NCBI GenBank assembly: GCA_019752335.1
Contig: JAIEMJ010000002.1
Coordinates: 43,340-107,339 of the forward strand
From: Bryobacteraceae bacterium
GTDB taxonomy: Bacteria; Acidobacteriota; Terriglobia; Bryobacterales; Bryobacteraceae
Length of the DNA stretch: 64,000 nt
Direction: 5' to 3'
Below the pieces are notes generated by a model. The model saw only the letters and a list, made by a program, of their open reading frames with translations, was not told the DNA's origin and made no database searches. This document shows, piece by piece, positions 8,660 through 17,759 of this stretch (the first letter of the stretch is position 1; the number at the start of each line of letters is the position of its first letter). The position numbers were made by a program, and so were the translations under genes.

Positions 8660-8672
<13 letters not shown>
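7212..8672 (+). CDS. Polytopic membrane protein, glycosyltransferase-39/ArnT-like
   Basis: 486 residues from a GTG start, with around ten hydrophobic segments. The first periplasmic loop has FTNDEGIILEAAQRMARGE then LYVDFFGYMSPGGYW. An acidic DEG/DE site just after helix 1 is characteristic of GT-C enzymes that use polyprenyl-phosphate sugars (PMT/ArnT). A soluble C-terminal domain of about 110 residues follows the last helix. It is tightly coupled to the GT2 and methyltransferase genes; a GT2 that charges a lipid carrier beside a GT-C that uses it is a common pairing. Its end overlaps fhs tail to tail by 13 bp. Confidence 0.7.
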
Positions 8673-10276
<1,604 letters not shown>

Positions 10277-10290
10277 TTTGTTTTAGGTTA

Positions 10291-10330
10291 TACCGAACGA
10301 ACCGGGGAGTGGTTGATTTAATTGGGTTTG
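10291..10330. repeat. Left copy of a 40-bp direct repeat
   Basis: Matches 11182-11221 in 39 of 40 positions (starts TACCGAACGAACCGG, ends TTGGGTTTG; the one difference is in the T/A run near the end). This copy begins inside the presumed fhs promoter. The two copies bracket about 850 bp that hold a broken membrane-protein gene and a broken hicA plus hicB. Confidence 0.9.
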
Positions 10331-10357
10331 GCATCCGGCGCGCCTCAGAGTCGGACG

Positions 10358-10758
10358 TCACCCTAGCTTGGTGCCGGTAGCGACCGTCCAGAGCCATGCT
10401 GAAAGCGCCCAGATGCCAGGCAAGGCGGTTAGGACAACAGAAACACGTAGCCAGCCCTCAGTAAGTGCCTAAGGGGCGCACCACGATAAACGATCATGTC
10501 GAAAACAGGCCCGGCGGTGTAGGCGACATTGGCAAGTATTCCGTAGAGGGGCGGGCCGATGAGCATCAGCATCGGCTCCTCAAAATCTACGCCAGGCTTA
10601 ACCGAGGCGGAGCCTGCGAACAGAACGAGCAGCCACGTTGTGGCACCGACAACAAACAGATCCCGGTTGTACCGGAACCGTCGCTGTTCCCACCACCGCC
10701 AGATCTCACCTCTTGACGCGCCAGCCGGGCCGCCAAAATACCAAGTTGACCCGGCCAT
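10358..10758 (-). pseudogene. Small membrane-protein gene interrupted by a 1-base frameshift
   Basis: The frame from ATG 10758 encodes 109 residues: RGEIWRWWEQRRFRYNRDL, a first membrane helix (VGATTWLLVLFAG), then GILANVAYTAGPVFDMIVY and LRAGYVFLLS before a TAA at 10429. Moving to the -1 frame at the three-A run 10441-10443 (plus strand) restores an in-frame hydrophobic helix: SVVLTALPGIWALSAWLWTV, with a natural TGA at 10358-10360. One missing base in the short homopolymer explains everything, so this is either a recent frameshift or a sequencing or assembly error. I do not recognise a named family. It lies inside the repeat-flanked block. Confidence 0.65.
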
Positions 10759-10792
10759 TTCTGTTGGTTCAGTTTTGATCTCAGCCCTTTCA

Positions 10793-10919
10793 TCGCGTAC
10801 AGATGACTGCTAGTCGCCACTTCTGGTGACTTCCAGATTGGCCAACCAGGGCAAAATCATGTTGCTTTAAGACTCTGACCCACTTGATCGGCGGTGAGCC
10901 GTGGGGATGGCTCGCTCAC
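10793..10919 (-). pseudogene. Degraded hicA-like toxin gene
   Basis: Directly after hicB, a GTG overlaps the hicB stop (GTGA) and encodes SEPSPRLTADQV. The frame then shifts, and the next frame reads VRVLKQHDFALVGQSGSHQKWR. Together these match the N-terminal half of a HicA mRNA interferase, including the GSHQKW segment with the catalytic His. One extra G in the GGG run at the junction accounts for the shift. The C-terminal half expected in HicA (a V-I-V-P-x-H type strand onward) is absent, and the frame runs into TGA at 10790. The toxin is therefore probably dead. Confidence 0.6.
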
Positions 10920-11119
10920 CCAATCGTGACCTCAGCTAGCTTGGCGGTCTCGGACAGCGAAATTTCCGTCGGGCTCAGGTAGAGCCGGATCGCCTCTTCG
11001 ATATTGGCCCGCGCCTCTTCTTCGGTATCACCTGCCGAAGCGCATCCGGGCAGTTCAGGACACACGGCTGAGAAGCTATTGGTTTTCGTGTCAAACTCCA
11101 GCACAATCCGAAACTTCAT
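10916..11119 (-). CDS. hicB: HicB-like antitoxin (UPF0150 domain)
   Basis: 67 residues: a partial RNase-H-like fold with MKFRIVLEFDTKTNSFSAVC, PELPGCASAGDTEEEARANI and EEAIRLYL, the classic HicB N-terminal pattern. No separate DNA-binding domain follows. The gene is intact, but the toxin partner downstream is broken, so this is an orphan antitoxin in this strain. A -10-like TACACT (11127-11132, minus strand) ends 7 nt before the ATG and no ribosome site is present, consistent with a leaderless message. It lies inside the 40-bp-repeat-flanked block. Confidence 0.82.
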   Translation of the reverse strand: MKFRIVLEFDTKTNSFSAVCPELPGCASAGDTEEEARANIEEAIRLYLSPTEISLSETAKLAEVTIG

Positions 11120-11181
11120 AATATTCAGTGTACGCCCGATTCTGGCATTAGCACTCGCAGAACGGCGGGCCCGTTCGGCAG

Positions 11182-11221
11182 TACCGAACGAACCGGGGAG
11201 TGGTTGATTTTATTGGGTTTG
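11182..11221. repeat. Right copy of a 40-bp direct repeat
   Basis: 39 of 40 identical to 10291-10330 and in the same orientation. The bases just before it (GTTCGG, then CCGAAC inside the repeat) can form a small hairpin. It is followed by the hairpin downstream of the gene at 11251-11511. Confidence 0.9.
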
Positions 11222-11225
11222 ATGA

Positions 11226-11245
11226 GGCGGGCCGGGGGGCCCGCC
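11226..11245 (-). terminator. GC-rich hairpin after the 86-residue gene
   Basis: GGCGGGCC and GGCCCGCC pair perfectly (8 bp) around a 4-nt loop, 5 nt after the stop codon of the minus-strand gene. No T-run follows, so this is a terminator-like stem rather than a canonical intrinsic terminator. Confidence 0.45.
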
Positions 11246-11250
11246 CTACC

Positions 11251-11511
11251 TTAGAGGGGTTCGTCGCCGGACCAGGGGATGTTGGGGTCGGGGTCGGGCT
11301 CGGGGTGGGTCTCGTCGTCGACCCAGCGGACGTTGACGGGTCCGCGGCCGGTTTCGCCGTTTTCCTTGCCGAGTTCCTGGCGCAGTTGGATGACCCGGAC
11401 GTAGTCGGGAATCGAGGGCTTGGGCGGTTCGGCGTCGATTTGCTGGCGCAGGGTGGGAATTAGGGTATCCAGGGCGTCCAGGGTATCGCGGAGGCGATTG
11501 TCGGTTAGCAT
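11251..11511 (-). CDS. Hypothetical protein (86 residues)
   Basis: A strong ribosome site (AAGGAGAG, 5 nt before the ATG) supports translation. The N-terminal half is helical (RLRDTLDALDTLIPTLRQQI), the middle reads IPDYVRVIQLRQELGKENG, and the C-terminus is acidic and proline-rich (DDETHPEPDPDPNIPW). I recognise no family. It lies divergent from tpiA and next to the right copy of the 40-bp repeat, so it probably belonged to the resident locus before the hicBA block arrived. Confidence 0.65.
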   Translation of the reverse strand: MLTDNRLRDTLDALDTLIPTLRQQIDAEPPKPSIPDYVRVIQLRQELGKENGETGRGPVNVRWVDDETHPEPDPDPNIPWSGDEPL

Positions 11512-11669
11512 GTTGTCTCTCCTTGGTAAAGGGGCGCCCTTCAGGCGGACGCCTCCGATCCTGAGTGTCGCGCGGCGTCAAGCGCGATGTAGGGGGCGGC
11601 GAAGATAAGCGCAACAAAACAATGGGAGATTTACGCGCAACTTCGCCGCTACGCTACACTGGAAGCTCA

Positions 11670-12419
11670 ATGCGAAAACCGATCATGGCCGGCAACTGGA
11701 AGATGTTCAAGACCCCGGCGGAGACCCAAGCCTTCTTTGAGAAGTTCCTGCCCCTGGTGGCCGGGGCGAACCACGCCGAAGTGGCGATCTGCGCGCCGTT
11801 CATCGACCTGCCTGCCGCGATTGCCGCGACGCAGGGTAGCCAGGTGGCCATCGGCGGCCAGAATCTGCACTGGGCCAAGGAAGGCGCCTTTACGGGCGAG
11901 ATCTCCGGGCCGATGCTGAAGGCGATCGGCTGCCGGTACGTAATTGTGGGGCACAGCGAGCGCCGCCAGTTCTTCGGCGAGACCGACGAAACGGTGCTGA
12001 AGCGTACCATCGCCGCGCTGGACGCGAGCCTGACGCCCATCGTCTGCGTGGGCGAACTGCTGGCGGAGCGCGAGGCCAACCGGACCAACGAAGTGCTGAA
12101 GACGCAGTTCGACGGCGGCATCGCCGGCCTGACTCCGGACCAGTTCGCGCGCATCGTGATCGCCTATGAGCCCGTGTGGGCGATCGGCACCGGCAAGGTC
12201 GCCACGCCTGAAATCGCCGCCGACGCGCACCGCGCATTGCGCGGCTACTGCGAGGGGCGTTTCGGCCGCGAGGCCGCGCAGGCGATGCGCATCCTCTACG
12301 GCGGCAGCGTGAAGCCGGATAACATCAAGGGACTGATGGCGCAGCCCGAAATCGACGGCGGGCTCGTCGGCGGCGCGAGCCTGGAAGCGAATTCCTTTGC
12401 CGGCGTCGTCAATTTCTAA
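11670..12419 (+). CDS. tpiA: Triosephosphate isomerase
   Basis: Interconverts dihydroxyacetone phosphate and glyceraldehyde 3-phosphate in glycolysis. It has 249 residues, the usual length. Visible active-site elements are the substrate Lys in AGNWKMFK, the catalytic His in VGHSERR, the catalytic Glu in AYEPVWAIGTG, and the phosphate-binding GGSVKPDN and GGLVGGASL segments. The ATG at 11670 is preferred over an upstream frame extension because it gives the canonical MRKPIMAGNWKM start. TACACT at 11655-11660 lies 9 nt before the ATG and may be its -10. Confidence 0.96.
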   Translation: MRKPIMAGNWKMFKTPAETQAFFEKFLPLVAGANHAEVAICAPFIDLPAAIAATQGSQVAIGGQNLHWAKEGAFTGEISGPMLKAIGCRYVIVGHSERRQFFGETDETVLKRTIAALDASLTPIVCVGELLAEREANRTNEVLKTQFDGGIAGLTPDQFARIVIAYEPVWAIGTGKVATPEIAADAHRALRGYCEGRFGREAAQAMRILYGGSVKPDNIKGLMAQPEIDGGLVGGASLEANSFAGVVNF

Positions 12420-12443
12420 TTAAGCAGGCTGCTGAAAGACTCT

Positions 12444-12464
12444 GGACCGGCCGGAGGCCGGTCC
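12444..12464 (+). terminator. Perfect 9-bp hairpin after tpiA
   Basis: GGACCGGCC, a 3-nt loop GGA, then GGCCGGTCC, 25 nt after the tpiA stop. No T-run follows. It may act as a terminator or mRNA-end stabiliser, or be a dispersed palindromic repeat. Confidence 0.45.
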
Positions 12465-12480
12465 CACGGGATTAAAGTCA

Positions 12481-12486
12481 TATAAT
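12481..12486 (+). promoter_or_regulatory. Consensus -10 element for the DUF1592-type gene
   Basis: TATAAT is followed after only 6 nt by the ATG at 12493, so transcription would start at or next to the start codon. No good -35 is visible 16-18 nt upstream. Confidence 0.45.
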
Positions 12487-12492
12487 ACCTGC

Positions 12493-14421
12493 ATGGTGCG
12501 TTTTGCCCTGCTGATTGCCGTCGCTCAAGTGGCCCTGGCCGCGGATTTCGTCCGCGACGTGGCGCCGGTGCTCGAGCGTGGAGGCTGCGTCGGTTGCCAT
12601 TCGGCGAATGGTGTCGCGTCGGGCACGCGGCTGAAGCTTCCCGAAGAGCATGGCCTGACGGAGGCCTTTGGCCGGTCCCTTCAAGTGCTGGTGAACCGGC
12701 AGTCGCCGGAGAAGAGCTTGTTGCTGGCGAAGCCGACTCTGCGCGTGGCCCATGCGGGCGGCAAACGAATTGAACCGGGCAGCACCGACGAGAAGGTGCT
12801 GCGCGAGTGGGTGACGTATCTGGCCACGGCTCCGGTGATGGAGACGAAACCGGAAACGCTGGTGGCGGGCGAACCAAAGCGCGCGCTGCGGCGCTTAACG
12901 CACGCGCAATATAACAACACGATGCGCGACTTACTCGGTGATTCGAGCCGCTTAGCGGATTCGTTTCCGCCGGAAGACTTTATTCATGGCTTTCGCAATC
13001 AATATCCCGGGCAGAATGCGTCGCCGATGTTATCGGAGGCCTATAGCAACGCGGCCGAGAAATTAGCGCGGCAGGCTTTTCGCACGGGCGATAGCCGGAA
13101 TCTGATTCCCTGCAAAACTACCGACCTGCTTTGCCGGGATCGTTTCCTGAAAGAATTCGGACGGCGCGCTTTCCGGCGCCCGCTGACCGCCGCCGAGTTA
13201 CTGCGTTATCAGAATCTATTCTCGTCGCAGAAGCAGTTTTACGCGGGAGCGCAGATTGCGCTGGAGGCGATGCTGCAGTCGCCCGCGTTTCTGCTGCGCG
13301 TGGAGCACGGGGCGGATGCGTCGCAGCAGGGTTACGAAGTCGCGTCGAAGCTGGCTTATGGCTTGTGGAATTCGACGCCCGATGAGGCTTTGTTGAACGC
13401 CGCGGCCAAGGGCCAACTGGCGACGGTGGCCGGCGTGGAGAAAGAAGCCCGGCGCCTGTTGGCGTCAGAGAAGGCGCAGGATGCGGTGCGCGAGTTTCTG
13501 ACGGACTGGCTGCGCCTGGATCGTTTGAACGGTACGATTCGCGAGCGCCGGCAGTATCCGCAATTTACTCCGGAGCTTACTGTGGCGATGGCGGAGGAGA
13601 GCCGCCGCCTGGCCGAGGCGTTGATTTGGCAGCGCGGCAATTTCATGGAATTATTCTCCGCCACTTACAGCTATCTGAATTCCGACTTAGCGAAGCTCTA
13701 CGGACTGACGGCGCCATCTGCCGAATATACGCGCGTCGACTTACCCGCCAGCACGGAGCGCGCTGGGATTCTTGGCCATGCCAGTATTCTGACGGCGACC
13801 AGTAAGCCGGCCGAGACGTCGCCCACGGCGCGGGGGCTCTTCGTACGCGAACATTTCTTGTGCCAGGAAGTGCCGCAACCGCCGCCGGGCGTGAGCACGA
13901 ATTTGCCGCCGCTCTCCAAAGAAAAACCGGTGACGACGCGCGAGCGGTTGGGCATTCATTTATCGAGCCCGAGTTGCGCGAGTTGCCATACGTTGATTGA
14001 CCCGATTGGCTTTGGCCTCGAAAAATTCGATGCGATTGGCGCGCGCCGGGAGAAGCTGCACATGACGGTGCCGGCGGAGCGCAAGAGCCAGGATAAGGAC
14101 GCGTCGTTTGACCTGCCGCTCGACACGTCGGGCTGGGTGGCGGGGCTGGTGAGTACGAACGGTACTTCGGCCCCCTTTTCCTCGCCGCGGGAACTCGGTA
14201 GAATTCTAGCGGAGAGCGCTCAGTGCCAGGAGTGCGTGGTGAAGCAGGCTTTCCGTTATCTGATGGGACGGCACGAGACGTCCGCCGACGCCGCGGCGCT
14301 GGCTCGGGCCACCCAGGAATTTCGCGCTTCCGGTTTTCAGTTTACGGAGTTACTGGTGTCGCTGATGAAGTGGACCACTTACCCGCCGCCCCCCGGGCAG
14401 AAGGAAATGTCGAGGAACTAG
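12493..14421 (+). CDS. DUF1587/1592/1588/1585 cytochrome-like exported protein
   Basis: 642 residues with a signal peptide ([16 protein letters not shown]). The domain order known from Planctomycetes and Acidobacteria is visible. A cytochrome-type N-terminus has heme motif [24 protein letters not shown] (DUF1587) follows, then [16 protein letters not shown] (DUF1595) and a DUF1592 core. DUF1588 has [17 protein letters not shown] and a second heme motif CASCH, followed by [18 protein letters not shown]1585 ends the protein ([14 protein letters not shown]). Two CxxCH motifs suggest a periplasmic diheme redox protein; the reaction is not known. A DUF1552 gene starts 1 nt after its stop, the usual partner. 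Confidence 0.85.
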   Translation: MVRFALLIAVAQVALAADFVRDVAPVLERGGCVGCHSANGVASGTRLKLPEEHGLTEAFGRSLQVLVNRQSPEKSLLLAKPTLRVAHAGGKRIEPGSTDEKVLREWVTYLATAPVMETKPETLVAGEPKRALRRLTHAQYNNTMRDLLGDSSRLADSFPPEDFIHGFRNQYPGQNASPMLSEAYSNAAEKLARQAFRTGDSRNLIPCKTTDLLCRDRFLKEFGRRAFRRPLTAAELLRYQNLFSSQKQFYAGAQIALEAMLQSPAFLLRVEHGADASQQGYEVASKLAYGLWNSTPDEALLNAAAKGQLATVAGVEKEARRLLASEKAQDAVREFLTDWLRLDRLNGTIRERRQYPQFTPELTVAMAEESRRLAEALIWQRGNFMELFSATYSYLNSDLAKLYGLTAPSAEYTRVDLPASTERAGILGHASILTATSKPAETSPTARGLFVREHFLCQEVPQPPPGVSTNLPPLSKEKPVTTRERLGIHLSSPSCASCHTLIDPIGFGLEKFDAIGARREKLHMTVPAERKSQDKDASFDLPLDTSGWVAGLVSTNGTSAPFSSPRELGRILAESAQCQECVVKQAFRYLMGRHETSADAAALARATQEFRASGFQFTELLVSLMKWTTYPPPPGQKEMSRN

Positions 14422-14422
14422 A

Positions 14423-15742
14423 ATGGCCCATGTACACACGAAAGAACGCGCCGTTTCGCGCCGCCTGCTGCTGCGGGGCATGTCCGCGATGTCGGCGCCG
14501 GTGACCGTCGGGTTGCCGCCGCTGGCTGCGATGTTCAATTCGCAGGGTACTGCCTACGCGGCGGGCGTGGCGAAGCCGCCGAGCCGTTTTGTGCTGTGGT
14601 TCAACGGCAACGGCGTAGTGGAGCGCTACTGGATTCCGACGGAGACGGGCCGCGACTTTACGCTGACGCCGTGCCTGGCGCCGCTGGCCAATTTCCGCGA
14701 GGACATTCACGTGGTGACCGGGCTCGACAATCCCGCCGCGCGGTTGCCGGGGCCGGGCAATGACCACCATCGTTCGATGAGCGCGTTGATGACGGGGACG
14801 TCGTTTACGGGCCGGGGCGCGGGTGGCCCTTCGGCGGATCAGGTGATCGCGGCGCGGATTGCGGGCGACACGCGCTTCCGGTCTCTCCAAATTGGCGTAT
14901 CGCAGGAGAGCTTCGGCGAGAGTATCCAGCGCAATATGAGTTGGGCCGGAAACGACCGCGCGTTGCCGCCGGAGATGCTGCCGCACAAGCTATTTGACCG
15001 GCTGTTTGGCGCGCGCGACGCCGGCTGGGTTGCGCGGAAACGCAGCGTGTTGGATGCCGTGCAGGCCGATGCGGCGACGTTGAAGCAGTCGCTCGGCAAG
15101 GAAGACCGTCTGCGGGTGGATGAGCATTTGGCGTCGGTGCGCGACGTGGAGCGCGCCATCGCCAGCCTGCCGCCGAGCTATCGGAAGGTGGAAGAGCCGC
15201 AGTTCGACGGGGACATGAAGGATTGGCCGCGCATCGCGAAGTTGCAGAGCGACCTGTTGGTACACGCGCTGGCCAGCGGGCAGACGCGCGTGGCGTCCTA
15301 CATGTTGACGAAGTGCCAGGGGCTCACGCGTTTCCCTTGGCTGGGCTACACCGCGGCGCGGCATCACGACTACACGCATCAGGACGGCAAAGCCCCCGGC
15401 GGCGCCGACGGGCAGCGCATCATGCGCGATATTTGCCGTTGGCACGTGGAGGAGTTCGCGTATCTGATCGGCCGGCTGAAGGCGACGCCGGAGGGCGATG
15501 GCAATCTGCTCGACCATACGAATATCGTCTTCGTGCATGAGCATGCGGAGGCAAATGACCATAAGAACAATGGCCTCTCGGTGATTGTAGCGGGCCACGC
15601 CGGCGGCTTGGCCACGGGGCGCCACACGCGGCATACGGGCACGATTGGCGACCTCTACCTGGCCGTGGCGAACCAGGCGTTTGGGGCGGAGTTGAAGTCC
15701 TTCCCGAGCGCGAACCGGGAGTTGACGGGTCTGTTTGGGTAA
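14423..15742 (+). CDS. Tat-exported DUF1552 protein
   Basis: 439 residues with a Tat signal (SRRLLLRG near residue 12). The mature part begins [21 protein letters not shown] and contains [24 protein letters not shown] and [19 protein letters not shown], all typical of DUF1552. The fold is thought to be related to DUF1501/sulfatase-like alkaline phosphatase proteins, but no activity is established. It lies 1 nt after its DUF1592-type partner, so translation is probably coupled. The pair recurs in Planctomycetes and Solibacter genomes and is thought to work on extracellular or periplasmic substrates. Confidence 0.85.
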   Translation: MAHVHTKERAVSRRLLLRGMSAMSAPVTVGLPPLAAMFNSQGTAYAAGVAKPPSRFVLWFNGNGVVERYWIPTETGRDFTLTPCLAPLANFREDIHVVTGLDNPAARLPGPGNDHHRSMSALMTGTSFTGRGAGGPSADQVIAARIAGDTRFRSLQIGVSQESFGESIQRNMSWAGNDRALPPEMLPHKLFDRLFGARDAGWVARKRSVLDAVQADAATLKQSLGKEDRLRVDEHLASVRDVERAIASLPPSYRKVEEPQFDGDMKDWPRIAKLQSDLLVHALASGQTRVASYMLTKCQGLTRFPWLGYTAARHHDYTHQDGKAPGGADGQRIMRDICRWHVEEFAYLIGRLKATPEGDGNLLDHTNIVFVHEHAEANDHKNNGLSVIVAGHAGGLATGRHTRHTGTIGDLYLAVANQAFGAELKSFPSANRELTGLFG

Positions 15743-15744
15743 GG

Positions 15745-15780
15745 CGGACAAAGTGTCCGGCGACGGGGACAGTCTGTCGC
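15745..15780 (+). terminator. Two adjacent small hairpins after the DUF1552 gene
   Basis: CGGACA-AAG-TGTCCG (15745-15759) is followed immediately by GCGAC...GTCGC (15760-15780). They begin 2 nt after the stop codon. No T-run is present. Confidence 0.35.
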
Positions 15781-15831
15781 TCTGAGTCAGACGCCCCACG
15801 TGGAATCAGTAGCTTAGGTGTCGATTTCGTT

Positions 15832-15847
15832 TGGCATGCGAGTTGCA
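15832..15847 (+). promoter_or_regulatory. Candidate sigma-54 promoter for the S8 protease gene
   Basis: TGGCATG, 4 nt, TTGCA matches the -24/-12 consensus (TGGCACG-N4-TTGCW) at all but one position, with the required GG/GC spacing. The predicted start of transcription (about 15857) coincides with the assigned GTG at 15859, so either the message is leaderless or the match is fortuitous. Confidence 0.35.
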
Positions 15848-15858
15848 AAAGAACTGGC

Positions 15859-17658
15859 GTGCAATTCCTAAAATCTTCATTGACCCTGATGTTGACTACC
15901 TCTTTGGTGGTGGGCCAGCAAGTCCCGCTCTCCACATCGCCGGAGACCCCGCGCGAGCAATCGGCGGTGTGGGGAGCGTTTGCCCCCGAAGAAGCCGCGA
16001 AAATCTCCAGTGAACTAACGCGACCCGCGAAGGGCGGCAATTCAGTTGACGAGGAGGTGGATGTGATTGTCCAATACCACGAGACGTCAACGGACGTGGC
16101 GGAGCACGCCCGCAAGCGCGGCGCCAAGGTAAAAGGCGTGTTAGGTAACGGCGTGGTGGCGCGGATGAGCCGGGCGGCTGCCGCGAACCTCGCCAACGAT
16201 CCGAACGTGTTCTACGTTAGCCCGGATCGGGAAGTGTCGGTGGCGGGCAAGATCGACTACTCCTCTACTACCGTGGGCGCGGACAAGGCGTTTAAGAGTG
16301 GCTTTGACGGGCGCGGCATCGGGATTGCCTTCGTGGATTCGGGCGTGGCCAATCCGGGAGTGAATATCGATTTGCAGGACGCCGCTTGCACGGGAGCGAG
16401 CGGACGCTATGTCTACAGCGAGGACTTTGTCACCTGGAATCCATCCGGTGACTGGGATCCCTATGGCCATGGCACGCACGTCGCTTCCATCGCCACCGGC
16501 AATGGCTGTGTGTCCAAGGTCCGATCCGGCGCGAACTATGAACAGGCGCCCGGCATCGCTCCGGCGGCCAACATCATCAGCCTGCGCGCGCTGGACAACA
16601 CCGGCAAGGGGCGCGACAGTTCTTTGATCGCCGCGATTGACCGCGCCATTGCGCTGCGCACCACTTACAACATTCGCGTGATGAATATTTCCGCCGGCCG
16701 CCAGGTGCGCGAGACCTACACCAAGGATCCGCTGTGCCAGGCCGTGGAACGCGCCTGGCGCGCGGGCATCGTGGTGGTGGTTTCGGCGGGCAACAATGGA
16801 CGCGACAATTCGATGAACACGCGCGGCTACGGGACGATCTCTTCGCCCGGCAATGATCCGTTCGTGATTACGGTCGGCGCGGTGAACGACAAGCAGACCG
16901 CGATCAAGTCCGACGACGTGTTACTGACGTTCTCTTCGAAGGGGCCAACGTTGATTGACCAATACGCCAAGCCGGACCTGGTGGCGCCGGGCGCGAATAT
17001 TCTTGCTTCCAAGCCCTTTGGTACCTATTTACAGAATCAGTATCCGAATAACACGTTGGCTGGCGACTGGCAGACTTTGATGCCCTACGAAGCCTACTTC
17101 ACGTTGAGCGGCACCAGCATGGCGGCGCCGATGGTTTCGGGCGCTGCTGCCCTGTTATTGCAGAAAACTCCGTCGCTTACGCCGGACCAAGTGAAGGCGC
17201 GGCTGATGAAGACGGCGAGTAAGTCATTCCCGTCGCAGACGAGCTGGAAGGATCCGGCCACCAACATCACTTACACCGCTTTTTCGGACCTTTTTACGGT
17301 CGGCGCGGGCTACTTGGATGTGAAGGCGGCGCTCGACAGTACGGATACCATCACCAGCACGCAGTCCGCGAAGTCGCCGCGCGTGCGGGTGCGCGCCGAT
17401 AAGAAGGTGGAGACGTTCAACGACACTTCCAACGTTCCTTCGGGCCGGACCATTGTGTGGGGCGCGAATGTCGTGTGGGGGAACAACATCGTCTGGGGGA
17501 ACACCGTTTTGGTGCGCGCCTCGAATGTGGTGTGGGGTGAAAACGTGGTGTGGGGCGAAAGCACCATCTCCGGCTACTCCATCGTGTGGGGCTCGAATGT
17601 GGTATGGGGCGAGTCCTCTCCATACTCCGAGAGCCTCTCCGTCAAGGGTGAGAATTAG
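15859..17658 (+). CDS. Secreted subtilisin-like serine protease (S8) with C-terminal VWG repeats
   Basis: 599 residues with a signal peptide (about 1-20) and an inhibitor-like propeptide (VDVIVQYHETSTDVAEHA, VYVSPD-like end). The catalytic triad is visible: Asp160 in FVDSGV, His204 in YGHGTHVASIATG and Ser420 in SGTSMAAPMVSGAAALL. The oxyanion Asn lies in VVSAGNNGRD. After the catalytic domain, residues from about 532 hold seven or eight copies of a short Val-Trp-Gly-x-Asn unit (IVWGANVVWGNN, NVVWGENVVWGE). Such tails occur in acidobacterial proteases, and their role is unknown. The GTG start is tentative; an ATG at 15889 would shorten the signal peptide. Confidence 0.88.
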   Translation: MQFLKSSLTLMLTTSLVVGQQVPLSTSPETPREQSAVWGAFAPEEAAKISSELTRPAKGGNSVDEEVDVIVQYHETSTDVAEHARKRGAKVKGVLGNGVVARMSRAAAANLANDPNVFYVSPDREVSVAGKIDYSSTTVGADKAFKSGFDGRGIGIAFVDSGVANPGVNIDLQDAACTGASGRYVYSEDFVTWNPSGDWDPYGHGTHVASIATGNGCVSKVRSGANYEQAPGIAPAANIISLRALDNTGKGRDSSLIAAIDRAIALRTTYNIRVMNISAGRQVRETYTKDPLCQAVERAWRAGIVVVVSAGNNGRDNSMNTRGYGTISSPGNDPFVITVGAVNDKQTAIKSDDVLLTFSSKGPTLIDQYAKPDLVAPGANILASKPFGTYLQNQYPNNTLAGDWQTLMPYEAYFTLSGTSMAAPMVSGAAALLLQKTPSLTPDQVKARLMKTASKSFPSQTSWKDPATNITYTAFSDLFTVGAGYLDVKAALDSTDTITSTQSAKSPRVRVRADKKVETFNDTSNVPSGRTIVWGANVVWGNNIVWGNTVLVRASNVVWGENVVWGESTISGYSIVWGSNVVWGESSPYSESLSVKGEN

Positions 17659-17700
17659 TCCGCTTTGAGTTTGCCCACCCGTATTTGACGGTGGGTACCC

Positions 17701-17751
17701 GCGCCCGGTGCGCGGACCCTGTTCGCTCCAGGGTCCAGCGCTACCGGGCGC
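17701..17751. terminator. Long near-perfect hairpin between convergent genes
   Basis: The stem GCGCCCGG / GCGC / GGACCCT pairs with AGGGTCC / GCGC / CCGGGCGC, 19 pairs interrupted only by small bulges, closing a 9-nt loop. It lies between the ends of the protease (plus) and the aldolase (minus), so it can act in both directions. A smaller hairpin (CCCAC-CGT/ACG-GTGGG) precedes it near 17675-17696. Confidence 0.6.
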
Positions 17752-17759
17752 TTTCGCGT

